Assembly: GCA_023391375.1 (NCBI GenBank) | Contig: JAEWBB010000011.1 | Coordinates: 1-64,000, forward strand | Direction of reading: 5' to 3' | Length of the DNA stretch: 64,000 nucleotides | From: Pseudomonadota bacterium | Lineage (GTDB): Bacteria > Pseudomonadota > Alphaproteobacteria > Sphingomonadales > Sphingomonadaceae | In this document: one piece after another, positions 16,919 through 25,353 of the stretch | Position numbering within the stretch: the stretch's first letter is position 1 | Layout: each line of letters starts with the position of its first letter | Translations under genes and position numbers: made by a program | Notes under the pieces: generated by a model | What the model saw: the letters and a program-made list of their open reading frames with translations, nothing else | What the model was told of the DNA's origin: nothing | Database searches by the model: none

Positions 16919-17302
16919 GTGATCATCCCGACGCTCTGCGTGCGCGACATCGACGAGGCGGTCGATTTCATGAGCGACGTGCTCGATTTTGAATGCGCGT
17001 CACGCTGGCCGCGGACGAAGAGTTTCTATGCGGTGATGATGCGCGGCGACGACGAACTGCACCTGCAACTGATCCAGCCGACCAGCCGCAAGGGCTGCTG
17101 CGCGGTGACCGTCGTGTGCGACGATGTCGACGAGCGATGGGAGGCGTTCAAGGCGCGCGGGCTGGTCGTGCCGGTTCGGCCGGAATCGCCGGTCCACGAA
17201 GGACCGGTCGACCAAACATGGGGAACGCGGGAATTTTACGTCGACGATCCCAGCGGCAATACGGTCGTCTACCAGCAGCGGGTGGAGGCCGGCGCGGAGT
17301 AA
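16919..17302 (+). CDS. VOC (glyoxalase/bleomycin resistance/dioxygenase) superfamily protein
   Basis: 127 residues starting at GTG 16919, preceded by AAGGAG at 8 bases. Two beta-alpha-beta-beta-beta modules: PTLCVRDIDEAVDFMSDVLD and later TREFYVDDPSGNTVVYQQ, the usual metal-ligand pattern of VOC proteins. A lone domain of this size may act as a lyase, dioxygenase or resistance protein, and the substrate cannot be read from the sequence. A small CCTCGC-GAT-GCGAGG hairpin follows the stop at 17318-17332. Confidence 0.82.
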   Translation: MIIPTLCVRDIDEAVDFMSDVLDFECASRWPRTKSFYAVMMRGDDELHLQLIQPTSRKGCCAVTVVCDDVDERWEAFKARGLVVPVRPESPVHEGPVDQTWGTREFYVDDPSGNTVVYQQRVEAGAE

Positions 17303-17399
17303 ATCCGCGCCGTCAGTCCTCGCGATGCGAGGCTGGCCGGCCTTTCGCACCTATTGGACAGCGAAGGTTCGCTTCGCTCCACCCGCGCTGCCCTCGGCG

Positions 17400-18584
17400 C
17401 TACAGGACTTCGAACAGTCCCGCCGCGCCCATGCCGCCGCCGATGCACATGGTGGTGACGACGTAGCGGGCGCCGCGGCGCTTGCCTTCGATCAGGGCGT
17501 GGCCGGCGAGGCGGGCGCCGCTCATGCCGTAGGGGTGGCCGATCGAGATCGCGCCGCCGTCGACGTTCATCAGCTCGTTGGGGATACCGAGCTTGTCCTG
17601 GCAGTAGAGCACCTGGACCGCGAACGCCTCGTTCAGCTCCCACAGGCCGATGTCGTCCATCTTGAGGCCGAACCGGTCGAGCAGCTTGGGAATGGCGAAC
17701 ACCGGGCCGATGCCCATCTCGTCCGGCTCGGTGCCGGCGACGGCCATGCCGACGTAGCGGCCGAGCGGCTCGATCCCGCGCTTCGAGGCGAGGTCGGCAT
17801 CCATCAGGATGCACGCCGACGAGCCGTCGCTGAGCTGGCTGGCATTGCCGGCGGTGATGTGGGTATTCGGGCCAAGCACCGGATTGAGCGACTGCAGGCC
17901 CTCGAGGGTGGTGTCGGGGCGGTTGCCTTCGTCCTTGTCGAGCGTGACCTCGCGCATCGAGACTTCGCCGCTTTCCTTGTCCTTGACGCTCATCGAGACG
18001 GTGACCGGCACGATTTCGGCGGCGAGGCGTCCTTCGGCTTGCGCGGCGGCGGTGCGCTGCTGCGACTGGAGTGCATATTCGTCCTGCCGCTCGCGGCTGA
18101 TGCCATAGCGCTGGGCGACGGTCTCGGCGGTGCCGAGCATCGGCATGTAGACGTCCTTGTGCATCTTCACGAGGGCGGGATCGCCGCCGATCCGCATTTC
18201 CGGAGTCTGGACGAGCGAGATGCTGTCCTGGCCGCCGGCGGCGACGATATCCATCCGGTCGATGACGACCTGCTTGGCCGCGGTGGCGATCGCCATCAGG
18301 CCCGAGGCACACTGGCGGTCGATGGTCTGGCCGGAGACGCCGACCGGGCAACCGGCGCGCAGCGCGACCTGGCGGCCGATGTTGCCGGCCTGGACGCCCT
18401 GGGTCAGCACGCAGCCCCAGACGACATCGTCGATTTCGCCCGCGTCGATGCCCGCGCGCTGGATGGCGGGCGCGAGCGACAGGGCGCCGAGGCTGGCGCC
18501 CGGCGTGGCGTTGAACGCGCCCTTGTAGGCGCGGCCGATCGGCGTGCGGGCGGTGGAGACGATGACGGCGTCGCGGGCGGACAT
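17400..18584 (-). CDS. Acetyl-CoA acyltransferase (thiolase)
   Basis: 394 residues from ATG 18584, which follows AGGAG by 8 bases and the MaoC stop by 11 bases. Thiolase family: acylated cysteine in DRQCASGLMAI near residue 90, catalytic histidine in NEAFAVQVLY/GGAISIGHPYGMSGARL and the second cysteine in TTMCIGGGMGAAGLFEVL. It condenses or cleaves 3-ketoacyl-CoA, in beta-oxidation or in acetoacetyl-CoA formation. The pairing with a MaoC-type hydratase suggests fatty-acid or related acyl-CoA breakdown; the type cannot be fixed between acetyl-CoA acetyltransferase and long-chain thiolase. Confidence 0.93.
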   Translation of the reverse strand: MSARDAVIVSTARTPIGRAYKGAFNATPGASLGALSLAPAIQRAGIDAGEIDDVVWGCVLTQGVQAGNIGRQVALRAGCPVGVSGQTIDRQCASGLMAIATAAKQVVIDRMDIVAAGGQDSISLVQTPEMRIGGDPALVKMHKDVYMPMLGTAETVAQRYGISRERQDEYALQSQQRTAAAQAEGRLAAEIVPVTVSMSVKDKESGEVSMREVTLDKDEGNRPDTTLEGLQSLNPVLGPNTHITAGNASQLSDGSSACILMDADLASKRGIEPLGRYVGMAVAGTEPDEMGIGPVFAIPKLLDRFGLKMDDIGLWELNEAFAVQVLYCQDKLGIPNELMNVDGGAISIGHPYGMSGARLAGHALIEGKRRGARYVVTTMCIGGGMGAAGLFEVL

Positions 18585-18595
18585 GGATGCTTCTC

Positions 18596-19051
18596 CTAGA
18601 TGAAAACGAGGCCCAGCCATTGGGCAGTGAGGGCGGGCTTTTCCTGCCCTTCGATGTCGACGGTGACGGACTGGCGGAGGAGGACCTGGCCCGGCGCCTT
18701 GTCCTCCACCGCGTCGAGGGTGAACTGGCCGCGGACCCGGCTGCCAGACCGGACCGGGGCGATGAAGCGGACGCGGTCGAGGCCGTAATTGACGACCATC
18801 TTCGCGCTGTCCGGAACGGGCAGCACATCCGCCGCCATGCGCGAGAGCAGCGACAACGAGAGAAAGCCGTGGGCGATGGTGCCGCCGAACGGCGTCTGCG
18901 CGGCAGCCACGGGATCGACATGGATGAATTGCCGATCCTCGGTCGCGTCGGCGAAGGCGTCGATCCGGTCCTGCGTCACTTCGATCCAGTCCGAAGCCCC
19001 CAGCGTTTGGCCGGCGAGCGCACGGATGTCGTCGAGGGGAAGGACGGGCAT
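18596..19051 (-). CDS. MaoC-like (R)-specific hotdog hydratase
   Basis: 151 residues from ATG 19051; the longer frame reaching 19450 is shadow of the M23 gene. A single hotdog domain with the hydratase motif: DAFADATEDRQFIHVDP followed by FGGTIAHGFLSLSLLSRM, giving the D-x(4)-H catalytic pair. It hydrates enoyl-CoA. Located 11 bases upstream of the thiolase and on the same strand, so both act on acyl-CoA intermediates. Confidence 0.9.
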   Translation of the reverse strand: MPVLPLDDIRALAGQTLGASDWIEVTQDRIDAFADATEDRQFIHVDPVAAAQTPFGGTIAHGFLSLSLLSRMAADVLPVPDSAKMVVNYGLDRVRFIAPVRSGSRVRGQFTLDAVEDKAPGQVLLRQSVTVDIEGQEKPALTAQWLGLVFI

Positions 19052-19137
19052 GAAGCGGAGGTAAGCGCGGGCATGCGGGTCTGACAAGGGGCAGTCTCCG
19101 GACGCTACGGAAGGGCTTGCCAACCCGGCATCCAAGC

Positions 19138-19155
19138 GTATTAATCGACTAATAC
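19138..19155. promoter_or_regulatory. Palindrome GTATTA-N6-TAATAC before the M23 peptidase gene
   Basis: Perfect 6-bp arms (19138-19143 and 19150-19155), ending 16 bases before the chosen ATG 19172, in an AT-rich patch that stands out from its surroundings. The position near the start codon suits a repressor operator. Binding protein unknown. Confidence 0.45.
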
Positions 19156-19171
19156 AGTGGGAGCAAAGGCG

Positions 19172-20215
19172 ATGATTCTGGCGATGTTGGCGGCGGCGGC
19201 GGCGGCGGCGGCCGGGCCGGTGACGATCACGGCCCATCCGGCGAGCCCCTACGCGGAGATCGACGGCCAAGGCGTACAGATCGACGGCGATTTCCTGATC
19301 GAAAACAAGGGCGACGAACCGCTGGGGATCGACGAACTGGCGGTCGAGGTGCGCGACCCTTCGGGCAGATTGGTGCAACGGCGCGAGTGGAACGGCAATG
19401 GCGTGTCGCCGTCGATCAAAATGCTCAATGCCACTGAAGTCCCCGCACACGGGCGCGTCCTGTTGTTCAATCCGATCTCACGCTTTCCCGCGGACGTAGC
19501 CGTAGGCACGCTGAAGGCAGTGGTTGCCTTATCGCGAAAAGGCATTGACGAGCGGATTGAAGCGACGACGACGTTGACGCCGAAACGCGATGGCCAGACG
19601 CTGTTCGCCTTCCCGCTGAAGGGGCGGGTGCTGGTGTGGGACGGGCATGACTTCGCCTCGCACCACCGGCGCTGGGACACCGAGCATCCGGTCCTGAAGG
19701 GCGCGGGGTTCACGACGACGGCGGCGCGCTACAGCTTGGACCTGATCCTGATCGATGCGGATGGCCGTCGTTCGACCGGCGACGAGAAGGTCAACGCCAA
19801 CTGGACCTCGTTCGGCGCGCCCGTACTATCGGAAGGCGCGGGCAGGGTGGTGAGCGTCAGGTCGGACCTGCCCGACGACCGCACCTTCGACGTCGCGACG
19901 GTCAAGGTGCCGAACGCGATGTACGGCAACCATGTGGTGATCGCGCACGAAGATGGGAGCTATTCGATGTACGGCCACCTCAAGCAAGGTAGCGTCAAGG
20001 TGAAGCCGGGGGACATGATCGCCGTCCGGCAACAGATCGGCCTCATCGGCGCGTCGGGGTCGGCCAATTTTCCGCACCTCCACGTCGAGCGCATGGACGG
20101 GCCGACCGATCGAAGCGAAGGCATCCCGACCCGCTTTTCGGGCGTCAAGCGCCCGGGCGGCGTGGGTTTGGCAGCCGGCTTCGTCGACAGCGGCGACGTG
20201 GTGATCGCCGACTAG
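19172..20215 (+). CDS. M23 family metallopeptidase, exported
   Basis: 347 residues from ATG 19172 (GGGAG 8 bases before); an in-frame GTG at 19157 is less likely. Signal peptide of almost pure alanine (ILAMLAAAAAAAAGPV). Residues 20-130 form a beta-rich domain of unknown role. The LytM/M23 catalytic part is C-terminal: FPLKGRVLVWDGHDFASHH with the first ligand histidine, GNHVVIAHEDGSYSMYGHL, and NFPHLHVERMDG with the HxH motif. Such enzymes cut peptidoglycan cross-links, but the first metal-binding HxxxD region is unusual, so activity is not certain. A palindrome at 19138-19155 may control it. Confidence 0.85.
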   Translation: MILAMLAAAAAAAAGPVTITAHPASPYAEIDGQGVQIDGDFLIENKGDEPLGIDELAVEVRDPSGRLVQRREWNGNGVSPSIKMLNATEVPAHGRVLLFNPISRFPADVAVGTLKAVVALSRKGIDERIEATTTLTPKRDGQTLFAFPLKGRVLVWDGHDFASHHRRWDTEHPVLKGAGFTTTAARYSLDLILIDADGRRSTGDEKVNANWTSFGAPVLSEGAGRVVSVRSDLPDDRTFDVATVKVPNAMYGNHVVIAHEDGSYSMYGHLKQGSVKVKPGDMIAVRQQIGLIGASGSANFPHLHVERMDGPTDRSEGIPTRFSGVKRPGGVGLAAGFVDSGDVVIAD

Positions 20216-21393
20216 GCCTTCTTGGCTTCTTCCACTGCCTGGACCGGCTGGACCGCCGCATAGGGCATGATCATCGTCCCGTCGGGCGCGGCGGTGAAGG
20301 TGGTTTGGGTCGGGTAGGCGAAGTCGATCTTTTCCGCCGCGAAAATGCGCAGGATGCCGATGCAGATCTTCGACCGGTTGGCGGAGCGGATGTCGACGTC
20401 CTTGCCGCGGTCATCGTAGATCAGCGCGAAGTCGATCGAACTGGGGCCAAACCCCTTCACCTCGCAGCGCACGAGGCGCACGCCCTTCAGGTCGGCGAGC
20501 GCCTCGCCCACAATCTGGCTCATCCGTTCCAGCTGGTCGGGATCGGTCTGGTAGGTGACCCCGAACGGCAGCCATGTGCGATAGACCTTGGCCTCGTCGA
20601 TATTAGTCAGCTGCTGCTCCAGCAGCTTGGTGTTGGCCATGACGACCAGCTCGCCGGTGCGCGAGCGGATCCGCGTGGTCTTGAGGCCGATGCGCTCGAC
20701 CGTGCCGGTGGTGCCGCCCGCATCGACGCTTCCGCCGTAGTTGATCGTGTCACCGCGGCGGAACGGCTTGTCGAACAGGATGGCAAGCGCGGCGAACAGG
20801 TCGGAAAAGATGCCCTGCGCGGCGAGGCCGATGGCGATGCCGCCGATGCCGAGGCCGGCGACCAGCGTGGTGACGTTGACGCCGAGGTTGTCGAGGATGA
20901 CCAGCGCGGCGATGGCGAACACGGCGACGCTGACCAGCACGCGGATGATCGCCATCGCATTGCCGAGCGCGCCTTCACCGGTCTCGTCGACCCGGCTACG
21001 TACCGTGCCGAGGATCAGCTCGCGGATCCAGATCGCGCCCTGGATGGCGGCGGCGATGGTGAAAAAGATGCCGGCCAGCCGGTCGAGCTTGGGCGGGATC
21101 GGCGCATAGCTGACGACGATGTCGATCGCGGCGGCGACCATGAACAGCACGGTCGTCTTGGCCAGCACACTGCCGATGACGCCAGACCAGGTGTTGCACT
21201 CCGGATGCTTCGCCAGCAGCCGGTGGCCAAAGGCGCGCATCACCAGCATCACGCCGACGATCGCAGCCGCGACGAGCGCGCCGATCATCAGGCCATGGAG
21301 GTTGTCCATCGTCCAGTCGTAGATCGAGCCGACCGGACGGATGAGCCTGTCGCCGGTCGCCTCGGCAACATTGGTCACTTTCGGGGTTAGCAT
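20212..21393 (-). CDS. MscS family mechanosensitive ion channel
   Basis: 393 residues with four hydrophobic helices, the last being the pore-lining TM3 with LVAGLGIGGIAIGLAAQGIFSDL. The cytoplasmic beta domain follows (DTINYGGSVDAGGTTGTVERIG) and includes TRIRSRTGELVVMANTKLL. It releases solutes when the membrane is stretched. The gene lies 45 bases downstream of topoisomerase IB on the same strand and overlaps the convergent M23 gene by 4 bases. Confidence 0.9.
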   Translation of the reverse strand: MLTPKVTNVAEATGDRLIRPVGSIYDWTMDNLHGLMIGALVAAAIVGVMLVMRAFGHRLLAKHPECNTWSGVIGSVLAKTTVLFMVAAAIDIVVSYAPIPPKLDRLAGIFFTIAAAIQGAIWIRELILGTVRSRVDETGEGALGNAMAIIRVLVSVAVFAIAALVILDNLGVNVTTLVAGLGIGGIAIGLAAQGIFSDLFAALAILFDKPFRRGDTINYGGSVDAGGTTGTVERIGLKTTRIRSRTGELVVMANTKLLEQQLTNIDEAKVYRTWLPFGVTYQTDPDQLERMSQIVGEALADLKGVRLVRCEVKGFGPSSIDFALIYDDRGKDVDIRSANRSKICIGILRIFAAEKIDFAYPTQTTFTAAPDGTMIMPYAAVQPVQAVEEAKKA

Positions 21394-21438
21394 GGTCGCG
21401 TATCTAGGGGAGGGGGCGCCGCGAGGTCAAACCGGCCC

Positions 21439-22455
21439 TCAGGCCAACTTCTTGCGGCGGGCCTTGCGCGGTTTCTTTTTGAGGAACTTGAGGAAGCCGG
21501 TTTCGGCCGTCGACAGGCGGCGGCGGGCGCGAGGGCGCTTCATGCCGTGCAATGGGTCTTCCTTGTCATCCTGCACCGCGTCGATCAGCCGCGGATGGAC
21601 GTAGGATTTGCGGCTGATCGCCGGCGTGTTGCCCAACGCTTCGGCCACCGGCTCCAAGGCGGTCTTGATGCTCAACCGGTCTTCCTCGTCCTTGTGGAGC
21701 AGTTGCTCGAAGAAGATGACGCTCGCGCCCCAGGTGCGGAAATGCTTGGCGGTGAAGTCGCTACCGGTCGCCTCACGGATATAGTCGTTGACGTCGGCGC
21801 TGGTCACCGCCTTGGGAACGCCGTCGCCGTTTTCGTACTGGAACAGGTTCTGGCCGGGCAGGTCCTGGCATTGCTTGACGATCCGCTTGATGTTGGCGTC
21901 GTTGAGCACGACCTCGTGGACGATGCCGTGCTTGCCGCGAAAACGCATTTTCATCCGGCTGCCGATCTTCTTGAGGTGCCGGACACGCAGGGTGGTGAGG
22001 CCGAAGCTCTTGTTGGCCTTGGCATATTGTTCGTTGCCGACGCGGACATGTTCGGTGTCGAGCAGGCGAACGACCGCGGCCAGCACCGCCTCCCGGGTCA
22101 GCTTGCGCTTCCTCAAATCCTTTTCGATGCGGGCACGAAGCTTGGGCAGCGCCTCGCCGAACTCGAGGCAGCCGTCGTATTTTTCCGCGTCCTGCTGCGC
22201 GCGATAGTCGGCATGGTAGCGATACTGCTTGCGCCCGCGCGCATCGCGGCCGGTGGCTTGGATGTGGCCGTTGGCATCCTTGCAGAACCAGGCGTCGGTG
22301 TAGGCCGGGGGCAGCGCGATGCTGTTGAGCCGGTCGATCTCGTCGCGGTCGGTGACGCGCTTCCCGTCGTCGTCGAAATATTGCCAGTAGCGGCCGTGGC
22401 GTTTGCGGGAGTAGCCGGGTTCGTCGTCGGATGAATGGCGCAACATTGTCGGCAT
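21439..22455 (-). CDS. DNA topoisomerase IB (poxvirus-like)
   Basis: 338 residues. N-terminal domain with YSRKRHGRYWQYFDDDGKRV; catalytic domain with RVGNEQYAKANKSFGLTTLR, the RRHLKK-like helix and HFRTWGASVIFFEQLL. The active-site tyrosine is in ISRKSYVHPRLI and the tail is lysine/arginine-rich (KKKPRKARRKK). Type IB enzymes relax supercoils through a 3'-phosphotyrosyl link; poxvirus-like bacterial forms of this length are common in alphaproteobacteria. ATG 22455 has GAGGGA close upstream. Confidence 0.93.
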   Translation of the reverse strand: MPTMLRHSSDDEPGYSRKRHGRYWQYFDDDGKRVTDRDEIDRLNSIALPPAYTDAWFCKDANGHIQATGRDARGRKQYRYHADYRAQQDAEKYDGCLEFGEALPKLRARIEKDLRKRKLTREAVLAAVVRLLDTEHVRVGNEQYAKANKSFGLTTLRVRHLKKIGSRMKMRFRGKHGIVHEVVLNDANIKRIVKQCQDLPGQNLFQYENGDGVPKAVTSADVNDYIREATGSDFTAKHFRTWGASVIFFEQLLHKDEEDRLSIKTALEPVAEALGNTPAISRKSYVHPRLIDAVQDDKEDPLHGMKRPRARRRLSTAETGFLKFLKKKPRKARRKKLA

Positions 22456-22513
22456 GTCCCTCGTTGGAGAGGCTTAGACGGCGAAGGCGCCCCCACGGTT
22501 CCAACAAGGAAGA

Positions 22514-23053
22514 ATGATGCCGAAAATCCAAGACGCGAAGATCCTTATCATGGCCACCAACCGGTTCGAGGAAAGCGAGCTGTTCGGCCCGCTTGAGAGG
22601 CTCCGGGCAAAGGGGGCAGAGGTCAAGCTGGCGTCGCTCGACATGGACGAAATCCAGGCCACGGTGCACGACGAACTGGGCAAGACGATCAAGCCCGACA
22701 TGACGATCGACGATGCCAGCGTCGGCGATTTCGACGCGCTGGTGCTGCCCGGCGGGGTCGGCAATCCCGACCGCCTGCGGACGGAAGAGAAGGCGGTCGC
22801 GCTGGTCCGCGATTTTGCCGCCAGCGGAAAGCCGGTGGCGGCGATCTGTCACGGGCCGTGGCTGCTGGTCGAGGCCGACGTGCTGAAGGGCAAGACGGCG
22901 ACCAGCTGGCCGTCGATCCGGACCGACATGAGGAACGCCGGGGCTGACGTGGTCGACCGTGAGGCGGTGACCGACGGCAACATCATCACGAGCCGCAACC
23001 CCGACGACGTGCCGGCCTTTACGGACGCGCTGATCGCCGCAATCGAGGCTTAA
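22514..23053 (+). CDS. PfpI/DJ-1 family type-1 glutamine amidotransferase-like protein
   Basis: 179 residues. Flavodoxin-like fold with the nucleophile elbow AAICHGPWLL (Cys near residue 114) and the preceding glutamate in MATNRFEESEL. Family members act as proteases, deglycases or chaperones in stress. ATG 22514 follows AAGGA by 3 bases and ATG 22517 sits at a better distance; either start is possible. Divergent from topoisomerase IB. Confidence 0.9.
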   Translation: MMPKIQDAKILIMATNRFEESELFGPLERLRAKGAEVKLASLDMDEIQATVHDELGKTIKPDMTIDDASVGDFDALVLPGGVGNPDRLRTEEKAVALVRDFAASGKPVAAICHGPWLLVEADVLKGKTATSWPSIRTDMRNAGADVVDREAVTDGNIITSRNPDDVPAFTDALIAAIEA

Positions 23054-23089
23054 CCCGCGCTTTAGGGTTGGCGCTTAAGCCTGCTTTCG

Positions 23090-23554
23090 ATGACTCGGGG
23101 CAGGACAAGCGGGCTGGAACAGGCCCTCGACGGATTCGCGGCCACCGCCTTTGCGCTTTGCGTGGCGTGGAGCCTTACCTTGTCGGGACTCGTCCCGGGC
23201 GGGGCAGCGGCCGCAGCGGTGTTGGCCGGTGCGGCGACGCTCTGGGCGCTTCGCCGCCTGGGGGGTATGCGCCAGCAATTCGCCTTCGTGCCGGTTGCGG
23301 CCGAATGGGACGAGCCGGTCGACGATACTTTGTTGCTCGAAGACCGGTTGGCCGAGCCCGAAGAGAATTCGCAGGTCGTCCGCTTGTTCGCGGTCGGCGG
23401 CGGGCGGCCCTCGCACCTTCCCGGCGAGCTGGCGGCACGAATCGACCATTTCCTCGAAGGCGGGCGGCCCGCCCTGCGCGCGGTGCCGGCCCAACCCGAC
23501 GCCGCGCAGGAACTGTACGAGGCGCTGGCCGATATCCGCCGCAACCTGCGCTAG
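23090..23554 (+). CDS. Uncharacterised membrane protein
   Basis: 154 residues. One long or two close hydrophobic segments near residues 14-56 (GFAATAFALCVAWSLTLSG and AAAAVLAGAATLWALRRLGG), then an acidic soluble domain containing PEENSQVVRLFAVGGGRPS. The C-terminus (AAQELYEALADIRRNLR) is helical. GC-rich codon use supports a real gene. No recognised family. It lies between pfpI-like and the S24 module and converges with the 109-aa gene across 7 bases. Confidence 0.65.
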   Translation: MTRGRTSGLEQALDGFAATAFALCVAWSLTLSGLVPGGAAAAAVLAGAATLWALRRLGGMRQQFAFVPVAAEWDEPVDDTLLLEDRLAEPEENSQVVRLFAVGGGRPSHLPGELAARIDHFLEGGRPALRAVPAQPDAAQELYEALADIRRNLR

Positions 23555-23561
23555 GCCTCCG

Positions 23562-23891
23562 TCACTCCAAGACGGTCAGCGCTTCGAGCCGCAACGCCAC
23601 CGACCCGTCTTCCCCATCGGCCCGCTCGTCGAGGCCGATATCGGCGACGATGCTGCCCGGAATGCGCCATTCGGCGTCGGCGATGTTGGCCAACAGCCGC
23701 TGCGCCGCCGCGATGGCATCGTCCCCGACCAGGCGGAGCGAAATCTCATGCCGTTCACCCGAAAAAGTCAGCGAATGCCAGTCCGATGACTCGAACGAGG
23801 TAAGTAAAATCTTATCCTTTTCGATTTCGCCTCGGGCAATCAGTGAGCGCAGCAGGCCGATAGCGGCCGGCGACATGGGTGGGCGCATCAT
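23562..23891 (-). CDS. Uncharacterised 109-aa protein of the S24 module
   Basis: 109 residues, no signal or membrane segment. Mixed alpha/beta pattern (KILLTSFESSDWHSLTFSGE, HEISLRLVGDDAIAAAQRLL, SIVADIGLDERADGE). Start ATG 23891 overlaps the stop of the small HTH-like gene (ATGA), so the two are translated together. Both run away from the S24 repressor gene. No recognised family; a partner of the neighbouring DNA-binding proteins is possible. Confidence 0.65.
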   Translation of the reverse strand: MMRPPMSPAAIGLLRSLIARGEIEKDKILLTSFESSDWHSLTFSGERHEISLRLVGDDAIAAAQRLLANIADAEWRIPGSIVADIGLDERADGEDGSVALRLEALTVLE

Positions 23892-24064
23892 GCTGCGCTC
23901 CCATAGATGTAGTCGCGCACCCGGCGTTCGGTCCGCGGCCGCGGCTCCCGGCCATTCCTCAAGTCAAAGACGAAGCGCGGATCCCCCACCGCGTCGCGCC
24001 CGAACCGTGCCGGTGGAACGTCGCTCCGCCGCAGGTAATCCTCAATCTCTCGTAACAGTCGCAC
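23888..24064 (-). CDS. Small HTH-like protein of the S24 module
   Basis: 58 residues from GTG 24064, which has GGGAG 9 bases upstream; a TTG at 24109 would add 15 residues. The sequence LLREIEDYLRRSDVPPARFG followed by AVGDPRFVFDLRNGREPR and RRVRDYI has the pattern of a lambda-repressor-like helix-turn-helix, and similar short proteins are widespread in alphaproteobacteria. Divergently oriented from the S24 repressor, with an AT-rich operator-like region between, and coupled to the 109-aa gene by ATGA overlap. Confidence 0.65.
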   Translation of the reverse strand: MRLLREIEDYLRRSDVPPARFGRDAVGDPRFVFDLRNGREPRPRTERRVRDYIYGSAA

Positions 24065-24128
24065 TTTCGCAAACTCCCGCTGCGCGACTCGGCGACCCCT
24101 AAGTTCCAATCCATTTCCTACTTGTCGA

Positions 24129-24154
24129 GGATTTTTCTAAGGTTTATGGAATCC
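24129..24154. promoter_or_regulatory. Inverted repeat GGATT-N16-AATCC in the divergent S24/HTH intergenic region
   Basis: GGATT (24129-24133) and AATCC (24150-24154) flank an AT-rich core immediately before the S24 ATG at 24157. The 11-mer AGGATTTTTCT at 24128-24138 recurs at 25370-25380 in front of tamA. Likely an operator of the S24 repressor or its small partner (inference). Confidence 0.4.
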
Positions 24155-24156
24155 TA

Positions 24157-24807
24157 ATGAGCGATGATGTTCGGGCCATGCTGCGGGGGTTGTGCGTCGA
24201 ACGCGGGGAGTCGCTTGCCGCGCTGTCCCGCCTGGTCGGCAAGAACGAGGCCTACCTCCAGCAATACCTCACCAAGGGCACGCCGCGCCGGCTGCCCGAG
24301 GACGTGCGGAGGACGCTGGCACGCTATTTCGCGATTCCCGATTCGATGCTCGGGGGGCCGGAGGCCGATCCCGCGCTCGACCCCAACAGCCTGGTGGCGG
24401 TTCCGCGATCGAGCGCGCGGGTATCGGCGGGGCCGGGCGCGCTGAACGACGGCGAGCGATTCCGGCCGGCCTTCGCCTTCGACCCGGCCTGGTTGCGGCA
24501 ACTGACCGCCAGCCCGGCGCAGCGCCTGTCGGTGATCCGGGTCGGCGGCGATTCGATGGAGCCGACGCTCCATGCCGACGACGACTTGCTGGTCGATCAT
24601 GACGATTCGGCACGGCGATTGCGCGACGGGATTTACGTCCTGCGTGTCGAGGAGGCGCTGCTGGTCAAGCGGTTGGCGATCCACCCGTTCGGGCGCAGCG
24701 TGACCGTCCAGTCGGACAATCCGGCCTACCCCGACTGGCCCGACCGCAGCCTCGAGGAATTCGACATTATCGGCCGCGTGATCTGGGCGGGCCGTCGTCT
24801 CGCGTAG
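24157..24807 (+). CDS. S24 family LexA/CI-like repressor with HTH domain
   Basis: 216 residues. N-terminal helix-turn-helix (residues 1-65: ESLAALSRLVGKNEAYLQQY and RRLPEDVRRTLARYF). C-terminal S24 peptidase fold with the catalytic serine in VIRVGGDSMEPTLHADD and the lysine in VEEALLVKRLAIHP. LexA and CI repressors cut themselves when RecA is activated; here the Ala-Gly cleavage site is not obvious (SARVSAGPGALND is a candidate), so self-cleavage is uncertain. No phage genes surround it, so it is probably a chromosomal stress regulator. It faces a divergent two-gene operon across a 92-base AT-rich region (47 bases if the HTH gene starts at 24109). Confidence 0.88.
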   Translation: MSDDVRAMLRGLCVERGESLAALSRLVGKNEAYLQQYLTKGTPRRLPEDVRRTLARYFAIPDSMLGGPEADPALDPNSLVAVPRSSARVSAGPGALNDGERFRPAFAFDPAWLRQLTASPAQRLSVIRVGGDSMEPTLHADDDLLVDHDDSARRLRDGIYVLRVEEALLVKRLAIHPFGRSVTVQSDNPAYPDWPDRSLEEFDIIGRVIWAGRRLA

Positions 24808-25030
24808 GAAGGTCGGGCGCTTGTGCCTCAGGCGTGGTGGTGCGCGGCGCCTGGCGCCGCGCGATGCGGGCGCGATCGACCAGCCAGACGATGACGGCGA
24901 TAACGATTCCCGCGATCAGTCCGAGCATGGTGCCGCCGACCGGATTGCCGCGGCTGGCGCCGATGCCGAAGCCGGCCAGGATCGCGATGATGAGGAAGCA
25001 TCCGCCGGCAGCGGGAGTCTGTTTGGCCAT
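24767..25030 (-). CDS. Small membrane protein, unknown
   Basis: 87 residues from ATG 25030 (an in-frame ATG at 25075 is weaker). Two hydrophobic helices: GGCFLIIAILAGFGIGASRG and GTMLGLIAGIVIAVIVWLVD, with a basic, proline-rich tail. Its last 41 bases overlap the 3' end of the S24 gene in the opposite direction. No known family. Confidence 0.5.
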   Translation of the reverse strand: MAKQTPAAGGCFLIIAILAGFGIGASRGNPVGGTMLGLIAGIVIAVIVWLVDRARIARRQAPRTTTPEAQAPDLPTRDDGPPRSRGR

Positions 25031-25143
25031 GGCGGCGGCCTGCCACGGCGCAGGCCGAGCGGCAAGGGCGGGCAAGATGGTGAACGGTCCGTCAACCGCG
25101 TCCCGTGTCGGGCGCGAAAGGGTTGGCGGCGTAGGGACTGCCC

Positions 25144-25353
25144 ATGGACAGCCCTTTCATCGCCGGCCGCCGCTCGCTCGACGACGCGCACCTGCTGATG
25201 CGCGAGCATGGTGACGATGCGGGCTTCGAAGCCTCGATCCGCGCCCAGCAGAGCCGCAACGACGGCAATGTCGTCAAATTCTGCCATTGGCGTCAGATCG
25301 AGCGGCTGATCGCCGCGCTGGCCAGCGACGAAGTGTCGGGCACCGTCCACTAA
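25144..25353 (+). CDS. Small conserved-looking protein, unknown
   Basis: 69 residues. Sequence LDDAHLLMREHGDDAGFEAS then RNDGNVVKFCHWRQIERLIA looks like a compact helical domain found as a stand-alone small protein in sphingomonads (impression, not checked). ATG 25144 follows a GGGACTGCCC stretch with no clear ribosome site. Sits 85 bases before tamA on the same strand. Confidence 0.6.
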   Translation: MDSPFIAGRRSLDDAHLLMREHGDDAGFEASIRAQQSRNDGNVVKFCHWRQIERLIAALASDEVSGTVH

